DNA of 64,000 bases from Salinibacter pepae. GTDB taxonomy: Bacteria; Bacteroidota; Rhodothermia; Rhodothermales; Salinibacteraceae. The stretch covers positions 1,950,501 through 2,014,500 of the forward strand of contig NZ_CAMTTE010000001.1 in NCBI RefSeq assembly GCF_947077775.1. Direction: 5' to 3'. Shown piece by piece: positions 1 through 9,505 of the stretch (the stretch's first letter is position 1; each line of letters begins with the position of its first letter). The translations under genes were made by a program, and so were the position numbers. The notes under the pieces were generated by a model. The model had not been told where the DNA came from. It saw nothing but the letters and a program-made list of their open reading frames with translations, and searched no databases.

Positions 1-1521
1 GAGACCGCTGGTTGTTACTGCTCTCTGCTTCATCTCCTCAATTCCGTAGGCGGAGTTGAGGTAGAGCATGATGTATCGGGCCATGTCCGTCTTGATCGAG
101 CGACACCGGATAAGGTGGTTCTGATGGACACAGTCCGGAATCTCTTCTCTCCACATCGCACACCGCCCGATTTCGCTCTCACTCCCGTTACCCTCTACAA
201 CAAGGATGTCTCCGTACTGGAGGCGCCACTTCTCGAGGTCGCCTTCGTAGAGTTCGAAGTGCTTTATCTCATCGAGCACGAGTTTATTTCTCTGCACGTT
301 TGCGACTCGGAGGTAGGGGTAGGGATTATTCTGCGGTTCCCGATCTGGGGTTTTCTGTATTCCACCACGTATTTCGCAGATGTCGTTAACTCTACTCCAC
401 TGCCATCCCGGGGGTAGTTTGAACGGTTCGTCCTCTACTGGGGATGAGTCTTTCGGCTTCCGAATCTCCCCCGCATCGTACAGCCGCTGCTTCTCCTCCT
501 GAATCTGCTCCAGCAGCACGTCAGCGGGTGTGTCAGCCGGGTCGCGCTTCGTGAGGCGGCCCTGTACGGCGAGCTGGAGGATCGTCTGCCGCAGTGCGTC
601 GACGCCCTCGGGAGTGGCGGTGACGGTGTCAAAGTGCTCGCGGACGCGTTCCCACGCCGGGCGTAGCGCCTCCGCATCCTCGGCGGACTGGAGCGCTTCG
701 GTGGCGGCTGTGCCCACCTGCACCTGAAGGGTGCGTTCGCGCTCCTGCTGCTCCTCCAGCGCGTCGCACTCGTCCATCAGCCGGTCTACCGCCTCGACGA
801 TGCGCTGTTGCTCTTCGAGTGGGGGAAGGGGAAGAAGACTTTGCTCGACATATTCGCGAGGCACACGTTTTTGCCCGGCCGTGCCTGTCATTCTGCTAAC
901 TCCTTCCTCGATAAAACCCTGAGACTGAAAAAAGGAGAGCACAAACTCCGGAAGAATGGTACCCGCAAGCGGTCGGAAGACGTAAAGCTCAGTCGTGCCA
1001 GCACCCATCCCATTCTCGAGATCCCGAAAGACCGTTGATTTCCGGTTCTGGAAGCATGGGGTGATCTTAGCGAGCCCGACATCTCCCTCCATGAAGTGAG
1101 TGTATCCACGCCGGATCTCGCCCCAGGGCCGTATCTCTGTTGTGTGACCATCACCGACGCCGTCCTCAATCCGCTTCATCGGAACGAAGGAAGCCTTCGT
1201 ATCCTCGTCGGCGTCGTGTCGCGGGTTCACTACTCCGGCACGCTCCAGTTCGATTGAAATCCATCCATTCGGAAGCGACTCACCATTCTTCGCCAGTTCC
1301 GGCAGTTTGGCTTGCGACTTGCGAATAGTGCCATCATCGTAGAGCCGTTTTTTCTCACTTCGGATCGGGTCCAGAAGCTCCTCGGCAGGTGTATCCGAAG
1401 AACGACGTTCCGTCAGTCGTCCCCGGACGGCCAATTGCAGAATGAACCGACGCAGCTTGGGCACGCTCTCGGGCGTGTCCATCAGCAGGTCGAACCGGTC
1501 GAGCAGGGTGCGTAGCGTCAT
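1..1521 (-). CDS. hsdS: Type I restriction-modification specificity subunit HsdS (partial, runs off the left edge)
   Basis: This subunit chooses the DNA target of the type I complex. An open frame runs leftward from an ATG at 1521 to the window edge without a stop, covering 507 codons. It shows the usual two-half architecture. The helical spacer motif occurs twice (LRRFILQLAVRGRLT near the N-terminus and LRQTILQLAVQGRLT in the second half), each followed by a target-recognition domain. The second domain begins at LPPGWQW and includes YPYLRVANVQ, but its end lies outside the window. The start overlaps the hsdM stop as ATGA, so the two are translationally coupled. The N-terminal identification is firm. 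The DNA sequence recognised cannot be deduced. Confidence 0.93.
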   Translation of the reverse strand, partial: MTLRTLLDRFDLLMDTPESVPKLRRFILQLAVRGRLTERRSSDTPAEELLDPIRSEKKRLYDDGTIRKSQAKLPELAKNGESLPNGWISIELERAGVVNPRHDADEDTKASFVPMKRIEDGVGDGHTTEIRPWGEIRRGYTHFMEGDVGLAKITPCFQNRKSTVFRDLENGMGAGTTELYVFRPLAGTILPEFVLSFFQSQGFIEEGVSRMTGTAGQKRVPREYVEQSLLPLPPLEEQQRIVEAVDRLMDECDALEEQQERERTLQVQVGTAATEALQSAEDAEALRPAWERVREHFDTVTATPEGVDALRQTILQLAVQGRLTKRDPADTPADVLLEQIQEEKQRLYDAGEIRKPKDSSPVEDEPFKLPPGWQWSRVNDICEIRGGIQKTPDREPQNNPYPYLRVANVQRNKLVLDEIKHFELYEGDLEKWRLQYGDILVVEGNGSESEIGRCAMWREEIPDCVHQNHLIRCRSIKTDMARYIMLYLNSAYGIEEMKQRAVTTSGL

Positions 1522-3032
1522 GCGAGCGTTTTTTGAAGTGCAGATTCCAATTCGTCTTTCAGCGACTGGCGTGTCGCGTTGATTTCCTCTTGGAGGGCTT
1601 CGTACCGGGCCAGCAGCTCGTCGGGATCGGTGATCTCCTCGTCGTCCTCGTGCGGGTTGTCGATGTCGAGATTGTAGTCACGGTCCTCGATCTCCTCGAC
1701 AGGGACCTTCCAGGCGTACTCGTCGAATTTCTCGTTCTCCCGGTCGTCCCACCACTCTTGTTCGAGCTCGAACTCGTCGAATTGAAGCGGCTTCGTCTTC
1801 GTGTACTGCTTGTAGCCCTCCGGCAGCGGGTGCTCGAAATACCAGACCTCGTCGGTCGACGGCCCCTTCTCGAAGAAGAGGAGGTTGGTGTTGATGTTCG
1901 TGTACGGTGCGAACACGCCCTTCGGCATCCGCACAATGGTGTGTAGGTCGTGCTCCTCCAGAAGCGTTTCCTTTAGGCGCGTCTTTACGCCCTCGCCGAA
2001 GAGAAAACCGTCCGGCAGCACAATGGCGCAGCGGCCGCCGGGCTTCAATCGCTTGAAGGCGAGTGCCAGAAAGAGGTCGGCCGTCTCGCGGGTGCGGTAC
2101 TCCTGCGGGAAGTTGCGCTCAATGCCGTCGGGCTCCTTGCCGCCAAACGGCGGGTTGGTGAGAATTACGTCCACCTTGTCGGAGGGCCCGTACTGGCGGA
2201 GCGGCTGGGCCAGGGAGTTATCCCGTTTGAGCTTTGGGGCCTCGATGTCGTGCAGGATGAGATTCGCCATCGCCAGCATGTACGGCAGCGGCTTCTTCTC
2301 GATGCCCTGAATGGTGCGCTGAAGCTGGTCGCGCTCCTGCACCGAGTCGACGCCTTTGCGCCGCAGGTGCTCGATGGTGTCGACCAGGAAGCCGCCGGTG
2401 CCGCACGCCGGGTCGAGCACCTTTTCACCCAGCTCCGGGTCCACCTGCTCAGCCATGAATCGAGTGACGGGGCGCGGCGTGTAGTACTCGGCGGCGTTGC
2501 CCGCGCTCTGGAGGTCACGGAGGATCTTCTCGTAGACGTCGTTGAAGACGTGCCGCTCCTCCTGCGACGTAAAGTCGATCTCCTCCAGCTTGTTGATCAC
2601 CTTCCGCAGCAGCGTGCCGGACTTCATGTAGTTGTACGAGTCCTCGAATACGCTGCGCACGATGAGGCCGCGCCGGTTGTCTTCGTCGACCTCTAGGTCG
2701 CTGAGCGCTGGAAACAGCGTCTCGTCGATGAATTGGAGGAGGTCGTCGCCAGTCACGCCTTCCTCGTCGGCGGCCCAGTTGCGCCAGCGAAGATCCTCCG
2801 GGATGGGCGATTCGTAATTGTCGCGGATCAGCTCGAGCTCCCGGTCGCTGGCGTCGAAGAGCTTCAGGAAGATCATCCAGCCCATCTGCGAGATCCGCTG
2901 GGCGTCGCCGTCGACGCCCACGTCCTGCCGCATGATGTCCTGGATGGACTTTACAACAGAGTCGGTGGCCATAGGGGATCGTGTTGTGGAAGATGCGTTG
3001 CTCGGTGTGTCGTCGAAAAGGTTTTGCTGCAT
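1518..3032 (-). CDS. hsdM: Type I restriction-modification DNA methyltransferase subunit HsdM
   Basis: N6-adenine methyltransferase that modifies the target chosen by HsdS and forms the core of the restriction complex. The 504-residue protein has an N-terminal helical HsdM domain, the SAM-binding motif DPACGTGGF at about residues 207-215 and the catalytic NPPF motif at about 293-296. Both are intact, so activity is expected. An upstream TTG at 3041 is possible, but the ATG at 3032 is preferred. The gene follows hsdR by 53 bp and overlaps hsdS by 4 bp, so the three form one leftward operon. Confidence 0.96.
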   Translation of the reverse strand: MQQNLFDDTPSNASSTTRSPMATDSVVKSIQDIMRQDVGVDGDAQRISQMGWMIFLKLFDASDRELELIRDNYESPIPEDLRWRNWAADEEGVTGDDLLQFIDETLFPALSDLEVDEDNRRGLIVRSVFEDSYNYMKSGTLLRKVINKLEEIDFTSQEERHVFNDVYEKILRDLQSAGNAAEYYTPRPVTRFMAEQVDPELGEKVLDPACGTGGFLVDTIEHLRRKGVDSVQERDQLQRTIQGIEKKPLPYMLAMANLILHDIEAPKLKRDNSLAQPLRQYGPSDKVDVILTNPPFGGKEPDGIERNFPQEYRTRETADLFLALAFKRLKPGGRCAIVLPDGFLFGEGVKTRLKETLLEEHDLHTIVRMPKGVFAPYTNINTNLLFFEKGPSTDEVWYFEHPLPEGYKQYTKTKPLQFDEFELEQEWWDDRENEKFDEYAWKVPVEEIEDRDYNLDIDNPHEDDEEITDPDELLARYEALQEEINATRQSLKDELESALQKTLA

Positions 3033-3085
3033 GTCAGGCAAAAGGTACCCGTAGAAGGTCAGAAATGGTACCGATCAATGGGGCA

Positions 3086-5449
3086 CTACGCCATCTGGTA
3101 CAGCTGGTCCTCCAGCTCACGGACGGCGCCGTCGAAACGGTCGGCCCCGCCAAAGCGCTGCACAATTTCGACCGGTCCGCCAAACTGGTTGAGGGGATCC
3201 ACCTTGAGCACCTTCTTCTGCTCAATGTTCTCGATGCCCTCGTCGGCGTACTTGTCGAGCAGGGCGTCGAGCACTTCGCGGGCCTCCTCGCCGTACTGGT
3301 CAAAATAGTCGCTCTCACGCACCTTCTCCGCTCGTTCGCTGCGCGTGAGGGGCTCGGCATCAAACGCCACGTGGCAGATGAGGTCGAACGGGTCGAGGTC
3401 CTTGTCGACCTCCTGTCGTAGCTCATCGATAAAGACGCCCTGGGCCTCCAGTTCGTCGATCACAGCCTGCTTACGGTCGGCTCGGTTCCACCGCTGGAGG
3501 AAGTCGTCGAGCGAGGCGAATTGTTCGCGCACGTTTCGGCGGGTATAGTCCGTGAGGCTCTCTGTCACGAGGTCGCCCTCGGGCGTGTAGTACTTCACCC
3601 GCTCGTTGACGACCTCTACCTCCACGTCGTCCACGTAGTACTTGCGGCCCCTCTCACCGTCGTCATCGTCAGCAGTGATCTCGTCGAGGTCGTCTTCCGG
3701 CGGCTCGCCGTCCGTGGACACATTTTCGTCGTCGGGCGGGACCGGGCTATCGTCCGGACCCGGCTCGTACTCCTGTTCTGGCGTGCCGTCGAACTCCGGA
3801 TCGGCAAAGTGCCGGGTCACGCCGCGGAAGTCCATAATGGTGAACGACACCTTGTCGAACTCCTCGCGGATGCGGGTGCCACGCCCGATGATCTGCTTGA
3901 AGTTGGTGGTGGACCGAATATTCCGGTCGAGCACGATGAGTTCGCACGTTTGCACGTCGACGCCCGTAGAGAGCATCTGCGACGTCGTGGCGATCACAGG
4001 ATACCGGCTCTCCGGGTCGATGAAGTTGTCGAGCTCCCGTTTGCCTTCGTCGCTGTCGCCGGTGATGCGCATGACGTACCGCGAGTCCTCGTCAACGCGC
4101 TCAGGGTTTTCGTTAACGAGGGCCTGCCGCATCCGCTCGGCGTGCTCGATGTCCTCGCAGAAAACAATCGTCTTCGAGTACGGATCGGTCTCTTCCAGGT
4201 ACTCCGTAATCTTCTCGGCTACGCGCTTGGTGCGCTCGCTGAGCACCAGGTCCCGGTCGAAGTCGGTCCGGGTGTATTCCCGGTCCTCGATCTCGCGGCC
4301 GTGTCGGTCACGCTTCCCTTTTTCCGGACGATAGCCTTCCAGGTCGCGGTCCAATCCCACGCGAACGACGCGATACGGCGCCAAAAAGCCGTCGTTGATG
4401 CCCTGCTTCAGGGTGTACTCGTACACCGGATCGCCGAAGTAGTAGCGGTTCGACACGTCTTCGGTCTCCTTCGGCGTGGCCGTCATGCCGATCTGAACGG
4501 CCGGCTCGAAGTATTCCAGAATGTCCCGCCACTCTGAGTTGGCCTTCGCGCTGCCGCGGTGGCACTCATCGACGATTACGAGGTCGAAGAAGTCCTTCGA
4601 GTACTCAGTATAAATGTCGTCATAGGTATCGCCCCCGGTCACAGCCTGGTACAGGGCCATGTAAATCTCGTAGGCCTTCTCCGGCTCGTGATTCCGGATC
4701 TTCGTCATGCGCTCCCCGAACGGACGAAAGTCGTTCGTAATGGCCTGGTCGACGAGGATGTTGCGGTCGGCCAGGAACAGTACCCGGCTCATCTGACCCG
4801 ACTTCCAAAGCCGCCAGATGATTTGGAAGGCGGTGTACGTCTTGCCTGTGCCCGTCGCCATCACCAGGAGCAACCGGTCTTGTCCCTTGGCGATGCGCTC
4901 GACAGCCCGGTTCACAGCCACACGCTGGTAGTAGCGAGGCGTTTTCCCGTCGACCTCCTTGTAGTAGTCCTGAAGCACCACATCCTCGTCTTCCTCGTCC
5001 AGTCCTTTCCACTGGCGGTACCGATGCCATAGTTCATCGGGGGACGGAAACTGGTCGAGCGGAATCCGACGCTCCCGCTCACCGCCCGTTTCCGTGCGGT
5101 CGTGCTCCAGAAAGGCCTTGCCGTTGCTGCTGTATACGAACGGCACGTCCAGGTCGCGGGCGTGCTCTAGGGCATCGGCGTAGTCGAGACCCTGTTGCAT
5201 GCCACTACCCAGTGGCTTCGTCCGCTTCTTTGCCTCAACGACAGCGAGGGGGATGTTGGGTTTGTAGAACAGCAGATAGTCCACCTTTTTCTGACCGCTA
5301 CGGCGGTACTCACCACGGGTCCGTCGCGTCACGATCCGCCCATCCGTGAAGGAGTATTCCTCGCGGATTCGTTTCACTGGCCAGCCTGCGTCTTTAATCG
5401 CCGGCGTGATGTGACGGGAGCGCGTCTCCTGTTCGGTCAGCTGGCCCAT
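3086..5449 (-). CDS. hsdR: Type I restriction enzyme motor/endonuclease subunit HsdR
   Basis: ATP-driven translocase and nuclease of the type I system. In this 787-residue protein the N-terminal PD-(D/E)XK nuclease is visible as D57 followed by E72-x-K74 in VVEAKK. The superfamily 2 helicase core follows: Walker A ATGTGKT at 198-204, DECH at 294-297, TATP at 323-326, and the arginine-finger motif QIIGRGTRIR further on. The C-terminal part resembles the EcoEI-type HsdR C-terminal domain. All catalytic residues are present. It is the first gene of the leftward hsdRMS operon. The 240 bp upstream are visibly AT-richer and probably hold the promoter. Confidence 0.96.
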   Translation of the reverse strand: MGQLTEQETRSRHITPAIKDAGWPVKRIREEYSFTDGRIVTRRTRGEYRRSGQKKVDYLLFYKPNIPLAVVEAKKRTKPLGSGMQQGLDYADALEHARDLDVPFVYSSNGKAFLEHDRTETGGERERRIPLDQFPSPDELWHRYRQWKGLDEEDEDVVLQDYYKEVDGKTPRYYQRVAVNRAVERIAKGQDRLLLVMATGTGKTYTAFQIIWRLWKSGQMSRVLFLADRNILVDQAITNDFRPFGERMTKIRNHEPEKAYEIYMALYQAVTGGDTYDDIYTEYSKDFFDLVIVDECHRGSAKANSEWRDILEYFEPAVQIGMTATPKETEDVSNRYYFGDPVYEYTLKQGINDGFLAPYRVVRVGLDRDLEGYRPEKGKRDRHGREIEDREYTRTDFDRDLVLSERTKRVAEKITEYLEETDPYSKTIVFCEDIEHAERMRQALVNENPERVDEDSRYVMRITGDSDEGKRELDNFIDPESRYPVIATTSQMLSTGVDVQTCELIVLDRNIRSTTNFKQIIGRGTRIREEFDKVSFTIMDFRGVTRHFADPEFDGTPEQEYEPGPDDSPVPPDDENVSTDGEPPEDDLDEITADDDDGERGRKYYVDDVEVEVVNERVKYYTPEGDLVTESLTDYTRRNVREQFASLDDFLQRWNRADRKQAVIDELEAQGVFIDELRQEVDKDLDPFDLICHVAFDAEPLTRSERAEKVRESDYFDQYGEEAREVLDALLDKYADEGIENIEQKKVLKVDPLNQFGGPVEIVQRFGGADRFDGAVRELEDQLYQMA

Positions 5450-5691
5450 CGGGTGCGGAGGTGAGCATCAGGAAATGACTTCAAGAGATGTCCGACGTAT
5501 ATCTCTCGGCGGCATAGCAGTTCGGACACTACGAAAAAAGCCTAACATCGATGTCAGACATACTGCCCGCCATCGTCAGACCAAACCGTCCCTAATTACT
5601 CACACTCCACCCATAAAACCCAACGACCCAGGACCGACCGGAGTGAGACAGTGGTGGTGTCATAACCCCCTCGTGGTCCTAAAGCCGTTGA

Positions 5692-6012
5692 TCTGAACAA
5701 ACTGGCACTGATGCATCTGATCGAGTCTTCAAAGGTGTGAAGGGAGCCCCTCTCAATGCCGATTACCTCACTGAGCGGTTTCGTTACTATCGGAGGTTAG
5801 CCGACCTGCCTGAGGGGGGGGCGTTTCACACCCTCCGTCACACGTGTGCTTCACTCCTGGTGATGGAGGGGACACCAATTCATACAGTGAAAGAGATGCT
5901 ACGACACTCCAGGATCGAGGTGCCCCAGAACTATTCGCACCTCGCTCCGGAGAAGTTTAAGAACCAAATCGAAGAGGGTATGGACGACGTTGCGCTTCGC
6001 CTCGATGAGTGA
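5692..6012 (+). pseudogene. Truncated phage-type tyrosine integrase (C-terminal remnant)
   Basis: About 100 codons remain of the catalytic domain of a tyrosine recombinase. The box HTLRHTCAS (His and Arg), LRHS (His) and the nucleophile region NYSHL (Tyr) are present. The N-terminal core-binding domain and the first catalytic arginine are missing. An in-frame stop at 5689 closes the frame just upstream; the first usable start is a GTG at 5737. The remnant ends 130 bp from the 3' end of tRNA-Val, the usual place for an integrase beside its attachment site. It is therefore likely the decayed integrase of the element that brought in hsdRMS. Confidence 0.85.
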
Positions 6013-6087
6013 GGCCCTGTTCGGAAGTGTTCTGCAAATGTTCTGAAAGTTGTGTCGCCAGATGTCATTACGTGGCAAGACCACCAA

Positions 6088-6134
6088 ATAGAAAACGCCT
6101 CCCGAACGGCCGTAGGCGCCGCTGAGAGGCGTTT
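6088..6134 (-). terminator. Probable rho-independent terminator of tRNA-Val
   Basis: A 9-bp perfect stem (6093-6101 with 6126-6134) encloses a GC-rich loop. Read on the minus strand, downstream of tRNA-Val, it is followed by a short T run. It lies 8 bp beyond the tRNA 3' end. Confidence 0.6.
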
Positions 6135-6141
6135 GAGGGGG

Positions 6142-6215
6142 TGGGCGGTGCTGGATTTGAACCAGCGACCCCCTGCTTGTAAGGCAGGTGCTCTAAACCG
6201 CTGAGCTAACCGCCC
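6142..6215 (-). tRNA. tRNA-Val (anticodon UAC)
   Basis: A 74-nt cloverleaf: the acceptor arms pair (GGGCGGT with ACCGCCC), the D arm contains TAGCTCAG, the T arm contains GGTTCAAATCC, and the anticodon loop reads TTACAAG within a CTGCC/GGCAG stem. The discriminator is A. CCA is not encoded (ACCC follows). Its 3' end faces the integrase remnant and the hsd operon, so it is a candidate integration target. Confidence 0.96.
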
Positions 6216-6222
6216 GGAACGA

Positions 6223-6293
6223 GTTGAGGGTCTCGCGTTGAGGGCTGACTGAGAGAACCCCCAGCCCCGAACTCTCAACCCTGAACCCTCAAC
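6223..6293. repeat. GTTGAGGG-type repeat words between the two tRNA genes
   Basis: The spacer between tRNA-Val and tRNA-Gly carries GTTGAGGGT (6223-6231), GTTGAGGGC (6237-6245) and the reverse complement ACCCTCAAC (6285-6293), with further CTCAACCC variants. The outer copies form a 9-bp inverted repeat that could fold in a tRNA precursor. Confidence 0.5.
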
Positions 6294-6312
6294 CCAAAAC
6301 AAAAAGAGACGG

Positions 6313-6384
6313 AGCGGGAGACGGGGATCGAACCCGCGACCTTCAGCTTGGGAAGCTGATGCTCTGCCACTGAGCTACTCCCGC
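6313..6384 (-). tRNA. tRNA-Gly (anticodon CCC)
   Basis: A 72-nt cloverleaf: acceptor GCGGGAG pairs with CTCCCGC, D arm TAGCTCAGTGG, T arm GGTTCGATCC, and anticodon loop TTCCCAA. The discriminator is T and CCA is not encoded. It is 97 nt upstream of tRNA-Val on the same strand, so the two may be co-transcribed. Confidence 0.96.
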
Positions 6385-6555
6385 ATCAGAAAGCCAACCT
6401 TTGAAATGTGAGGACGGGCCGTCGGTTCCGGCGCGGCGGCCGGCACCTCCCCGCGTCTTGACTGTGTCTTTGTCGCCCGTGGGCAAAACAAGGCGACGCC
6501 CCCGCCGTTAGACCTCGTTGCACAAATTTTCTTACGCATCAACCGCGCAGCCGTC

Positions 6556-6720
6556 ATGCCGAAGCGCACCTACCAGCCCAGCCAGAAGAAGCGCAAGAAG
6601 AAGCACGGCTTCCTGGAGCGCATGAAGACGAAGGAAGGCCGGAAGATCATCAAGCGGCGCCGCAAGAAGGGCCGCGACAAGCTCTCGGTGAGCGACGAAG
6701 ACTCCGGCAAGCCCGTGTAA
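6556..6720 (+). CDS. rpmH: 50S ribosomal protein L34
   Basis: A very basic 54-residue ribosomal protein of the large subunit, below the length at which automatic calls usually start. It begins [19 protein letters not shown] and continues with the conserved family pattern (GFLERM, then a KxIxRRRxKGR segment). The acidic tail SDEDSGKPV is a plausible halophile extension. It is the first gene of the conserved rpmH-rnpA-yidC-mnmE block, with rnpA starting 12 bp downstream. Confidence 0.97.
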   Translation: MPKRTYQPSQKKRKKKHGFLERMKTKEGRKIIKRRRKKGRDKLSVSDEDSGKPV

Positions 6721-6732
6721 CCGGAGACGCCC

Positions 6733-7173
6733 GTGTCCGACGTTCCCGACCGCGTCGAACAGCGACGCCTCACGTTTCCCCCGTCGTACCGCCTGAAGCG
6801 ACGACGCCTGATCCGGTCCCTCTTCGACCGGACCCGCGACGACGTCCGGACGGTCGCGGAGGGCTGCGTGCGGCTCCTGTACCGCGTCGTGGACCGGGCG
6901 GCGCTCGGGCACGACGTGCCGCTTCAGGTCGGGTTTGCGCCCGGCCCCCGTGCCGAGAGTGGCGTCGAGCGCAACCGGATCCGCCGGCTTCTCCGAGAGG
7001 TCTACCGGGTGCACCAGTACACCCTGGTAGACCCTTTCGTATGTCGTCCCGAGGCACTCATCGTCATGATTCTGTTCCGGGGCGCCCCCGAGCAGGCCGA
7101 CGACGGCATCGGGCGGGACCTGCCGCGGGCCCTGCGGCGCGCCGCCGCCTCGCTCGATGAGCGTGCCGACTGA
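6733..7173 (+). CDS. rnpA: Ribonuclease P protein component
   Basis: Protein subunit of RNase P, which removes 5' leaders from tRNA precursors together with the M1-type RNA. The 146-residue protein starts with GTG and has the family signature RNRIRRLLREVYR at about residues 76-88 and an early RLxRSxxFDR-like segment (LIRSLFDRTRDD). It is longer and more acidic than usual for RnpA, fitting a halophile. Its position directly after rpmH is the near-universal arrangement. Confidence 0.94.
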   Translation: MSDVPDRVEQRRLTFPPSYRLKRRRLIRSLFDRTRDDVRTVAEGCVRLLYRVVDRAALGHDVPLQVGFAPGPRAESGVERNRIRRLLREVYRVHQYTLVDPFVCRPEALIVMILFRGAPEQADDGIGRDLPRALRRAAASLDERAD

Positions 7174-7318
7174 AGGCGCCGCGCCGGCCGTGACCATTCT
7201 ACGCCGATTTTGAAACGGCCCCGGGCACGTTGCGCCCGGCCGCTCGTTTCCTCTCCTGTTACATCGGCCCTGCCGTGGCCCGGAGCCCGGCCCCGCACGC
7301 CCGGCTCCGGCCCACGAT

Positions 7319-9313
7319 GTGAGAACGCATTCACCAACCCGTCCCTGTCCCTTGGCTTCTCCGCTCCGCAACAACCCCGAGCCGGAAGACCAGCGCAACG
7401 TGATCATCGCGACCATCCTGGTCGCCGTGATCATGTTCGCCTGGATCTTCTGGTTTAGCCCGTCGCCCCAGCAGCAACAGTCCCAGCAGGCCGCGGGCCC
7501 GGCCGATACGACCGAGCAGACCGACCCGTCCGCCCCGGCGGCCGACACGGGGGCGGACGACGCGCCGTCCGACGCGGCGCCCCCGTCCACCGCGGACGCG
7601 GGGACGGACGCCCCGGAGCCCGAAGCGGATCAGCCGGAGGCCCCGGCCCCGGACTCCGTGACGGCCGCGGCCCTCCAGGGCACGCAGCGCAGGATTGTCG
7701 TGGAGTCGGACCTGTACACGGTCGTCCTCTCCACCAAGGGCGGGACCATCGAGCGCTTCACGCTCAAGGAGTACAAGCAGTTCAACCAGGAGGACCCCGT
7801 CCAGGTCGTCGACACGACGGCGGGCGGCACCCTCTCGCTGTCGTTCACGACGCCCACCCGGCGCCGCGTCGACACCCGGTCGCTCTATTTCTCGGCCGAC
7901 ACCGAGGCCGACACGGTCCGGATCGAGGACGAGTCGAAGACCCTCACCTTCGAGGCGCAGCTCGGGGACGGGGCGCTCCGCCAGTCCTACACGTTCCACC
8001 CGGACGACTACGACCTCGGGCTTGCCATCGAGCAGGAGCGGCCCCGCAGCTTCCTCACCAGCGACGGGTACGAGCTGACCTGGCACGGCGGCATGCCCTA
8101 CTCGGAGGGCGGGGAGGAGGACGAGCTCCCGTACACGGGGCTCTTCGCCCGCAACGGCGAACAAATCCAGAGCCTCACGCTCTCGGACGCGAACCAGAAT
8201 CAGAAGCGCATCGAGGGGGACGTGTCGTGGATGGCCGTGAAGAACAAGTACTTCACCGCGGCCGTCATGCCGGACCGTCCGGAAACCGCCCTGGGGGCCT
8301 CCCTGAGCGGCCGAAAAGAGGGGCGGGCGACCAGCGAGGCCGCCTTCAAGGACCTCACGGGCCGGCTCCAGATGCCCCTCCCGCGCGAGACCACCCACGT
8401 CGACAACTTTCACCTCTACGCGGGCCCGATCGACTACTACAGCCTGGCCGACTACGGCCGAAACCTGTACGGCATGGTCGACTACGGGTGGGACTGGTTC
8501 GAGTGGATGACCAAGCCGCTCGCCGAGTACCTTTACATCCCGATGCTCACCTACCTCGGGGGCGGGCTGCCGTCGTGGCTCTTCGGAGGCGGCCTCCCGT
8601 ACGGCATCATCGTCATCCTGATGGCCGTCCTCATCAAGACGGTCGTCTACCCGCTCACCAAGTCGTCGTACCGCAGCATGGCGCAGATGCGGGAGCTGCA
8701 GCCGAAGATGCAGGAGATCAAGAACAAGTACGACGACGAGCCGGAGAAGCAACAAGAGGAGATGATGCAGCTGTACCGCGAGACGGGCGTGAACCCGCTC
8801 GGGGGCTGTCTGCCCATGTTCCTGCAGTACCCCATCCTTATCTCGCTGTACCAGTTCATCCCGAAGTCCATCCAGCTCCGCCAGGAGAGCTTTCTCTGGG
8901 CGGCGGACCTCTCGGCGCCGGACAAGATCCTGCAGCTGCCGTTCGAGATTCCGTTCTACGGCGACTACGTGGCGGGCTTTACGCTCCTGATGGGACTGGC
9001 CATGATCGTGACGATGCGGGTGCAGTCCACCGGCGGCGCGGCCGGCGGGCAGGCGAAGATCTTCATGTACGCCATGCCCGGGGTCATCTTCTTTATCTTC
9101 AACCGGTTCGCCTCGGGCCTGAGCCTGTACTACCTCTTCTACAACATCGTCACGGCGGCCCAGCAGAAGTGGATCAACATGCAGCTGGAGAAAGAAAAGG
9201 ACGACGACGGCAACCTCATGAACGGGCGCTCGGACGGGGAGGACGAGGGGGAGCAAGGATTCTTCGCCCGGCTCATGGAACGGGCAGAAGAGGCGCAGAA
9301 GCAGCAGAGGTAA
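7319..9313 (+). CDS. yidC: Membrane protein insertase YidC
   Basis: YidC inserts proteins into the inner membrane, alone or with SecYEG. An N-terminal anchor (VIIATILVAVIMFAWIFW) is followed by a very acidic, Ala/Pro-rich linker of about 70 residues. Next comes the periplasmic beta-sandwich domain, then the conserved C-terminal 60KD_IMP core with GGCLPMFLQYPI and the last helices near FNRFASGLSLYYLFYN. The total of 664 residues includes that linker. The start is uncertain: the frame opens at GTG 7319, but a TTG 33 bp later, nearer the first helix, is also possible. It sits in the rpmH-rnpA-yidC-mnmE block. Confidence 0.95.
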   Translation: MRTHSPTRPCPLASPLRNNPEPEDQRNVIIATILVAVIMFAWIFWFSPSPQQQQSQQAAGPADTTEQTDPSAPAADTGADDAPSDAAPPSTADAGTDAPEPEADQPEAPAPDSVTAAALQGTQRRIVVESDLYTVVLSTKGGTIERFTLKEYKQFNQEDPVQVVDTTAGGTLSLSFTTPTRRRVDTRSLYFSADTEADTVRIEDESKTLTFEAQLGDGALRQSYTFHPDDYDLGLAIEQERPRSFLTSDGYELTWHGGMPYSEGGEEDELPYTGLFARNGEQIQSLTLSDANQNQKRIEGDVSWMAVKNKYFTAAVMPDRPETALGASLSGRKEGRATSEAAFKDLTGRLQMPLPRETTHVDNFHLYAGPIDYYSLADYGRNLYGMVDYGWDWFEWMTKPLAEYLYIPMLTYLGGGLPSWLFGGGLPYGIIVILMAVLIKTVVYPLTKSSYRSMAQMRELQPKMQEIKNKYDDEPEKQQEEMMQLYRETGVNPLGGCLPMFLQYPILISLYQFIPKSIQLRQESFLWAADLSAPDKILQLPFEIPFYGDYVAGFTLLMGLAMIVTMRVQSTGGAAGGQAKIFMYAMPGVIFFIFNRFASGLSLYYLFYNIVTAAQQKWINMQLEKEKDDDGNLMNGRSDGEDEGEQGFFARLMERAEEAQKQQR

Positions 9314-9505
9314 AGCGGGACGGCTGAGCGGTGGGGAGGGGACCGATCGCCGCGGGGCTGTCCTGCACAGTCCGTCCGGCCCCCCCGGATCGTCGGCCCG
9401 GTGTTCGTCATTGAGGAAAGATCCGTGGACCGAGGTCGTTTGGGGCCGTGGCGCCCTGAGGGCGACGACCGATCGACTCTCTCTTCACCGGTCCCACGTT
9501 CCACG

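Noticed and set aside
7331-9256. 641-codon leftward frame opposite yidC
   Set aside because: Shadow frame; the yidC strand has all family motifs and the opposite product is Arg/Val/Gly/His-rich.
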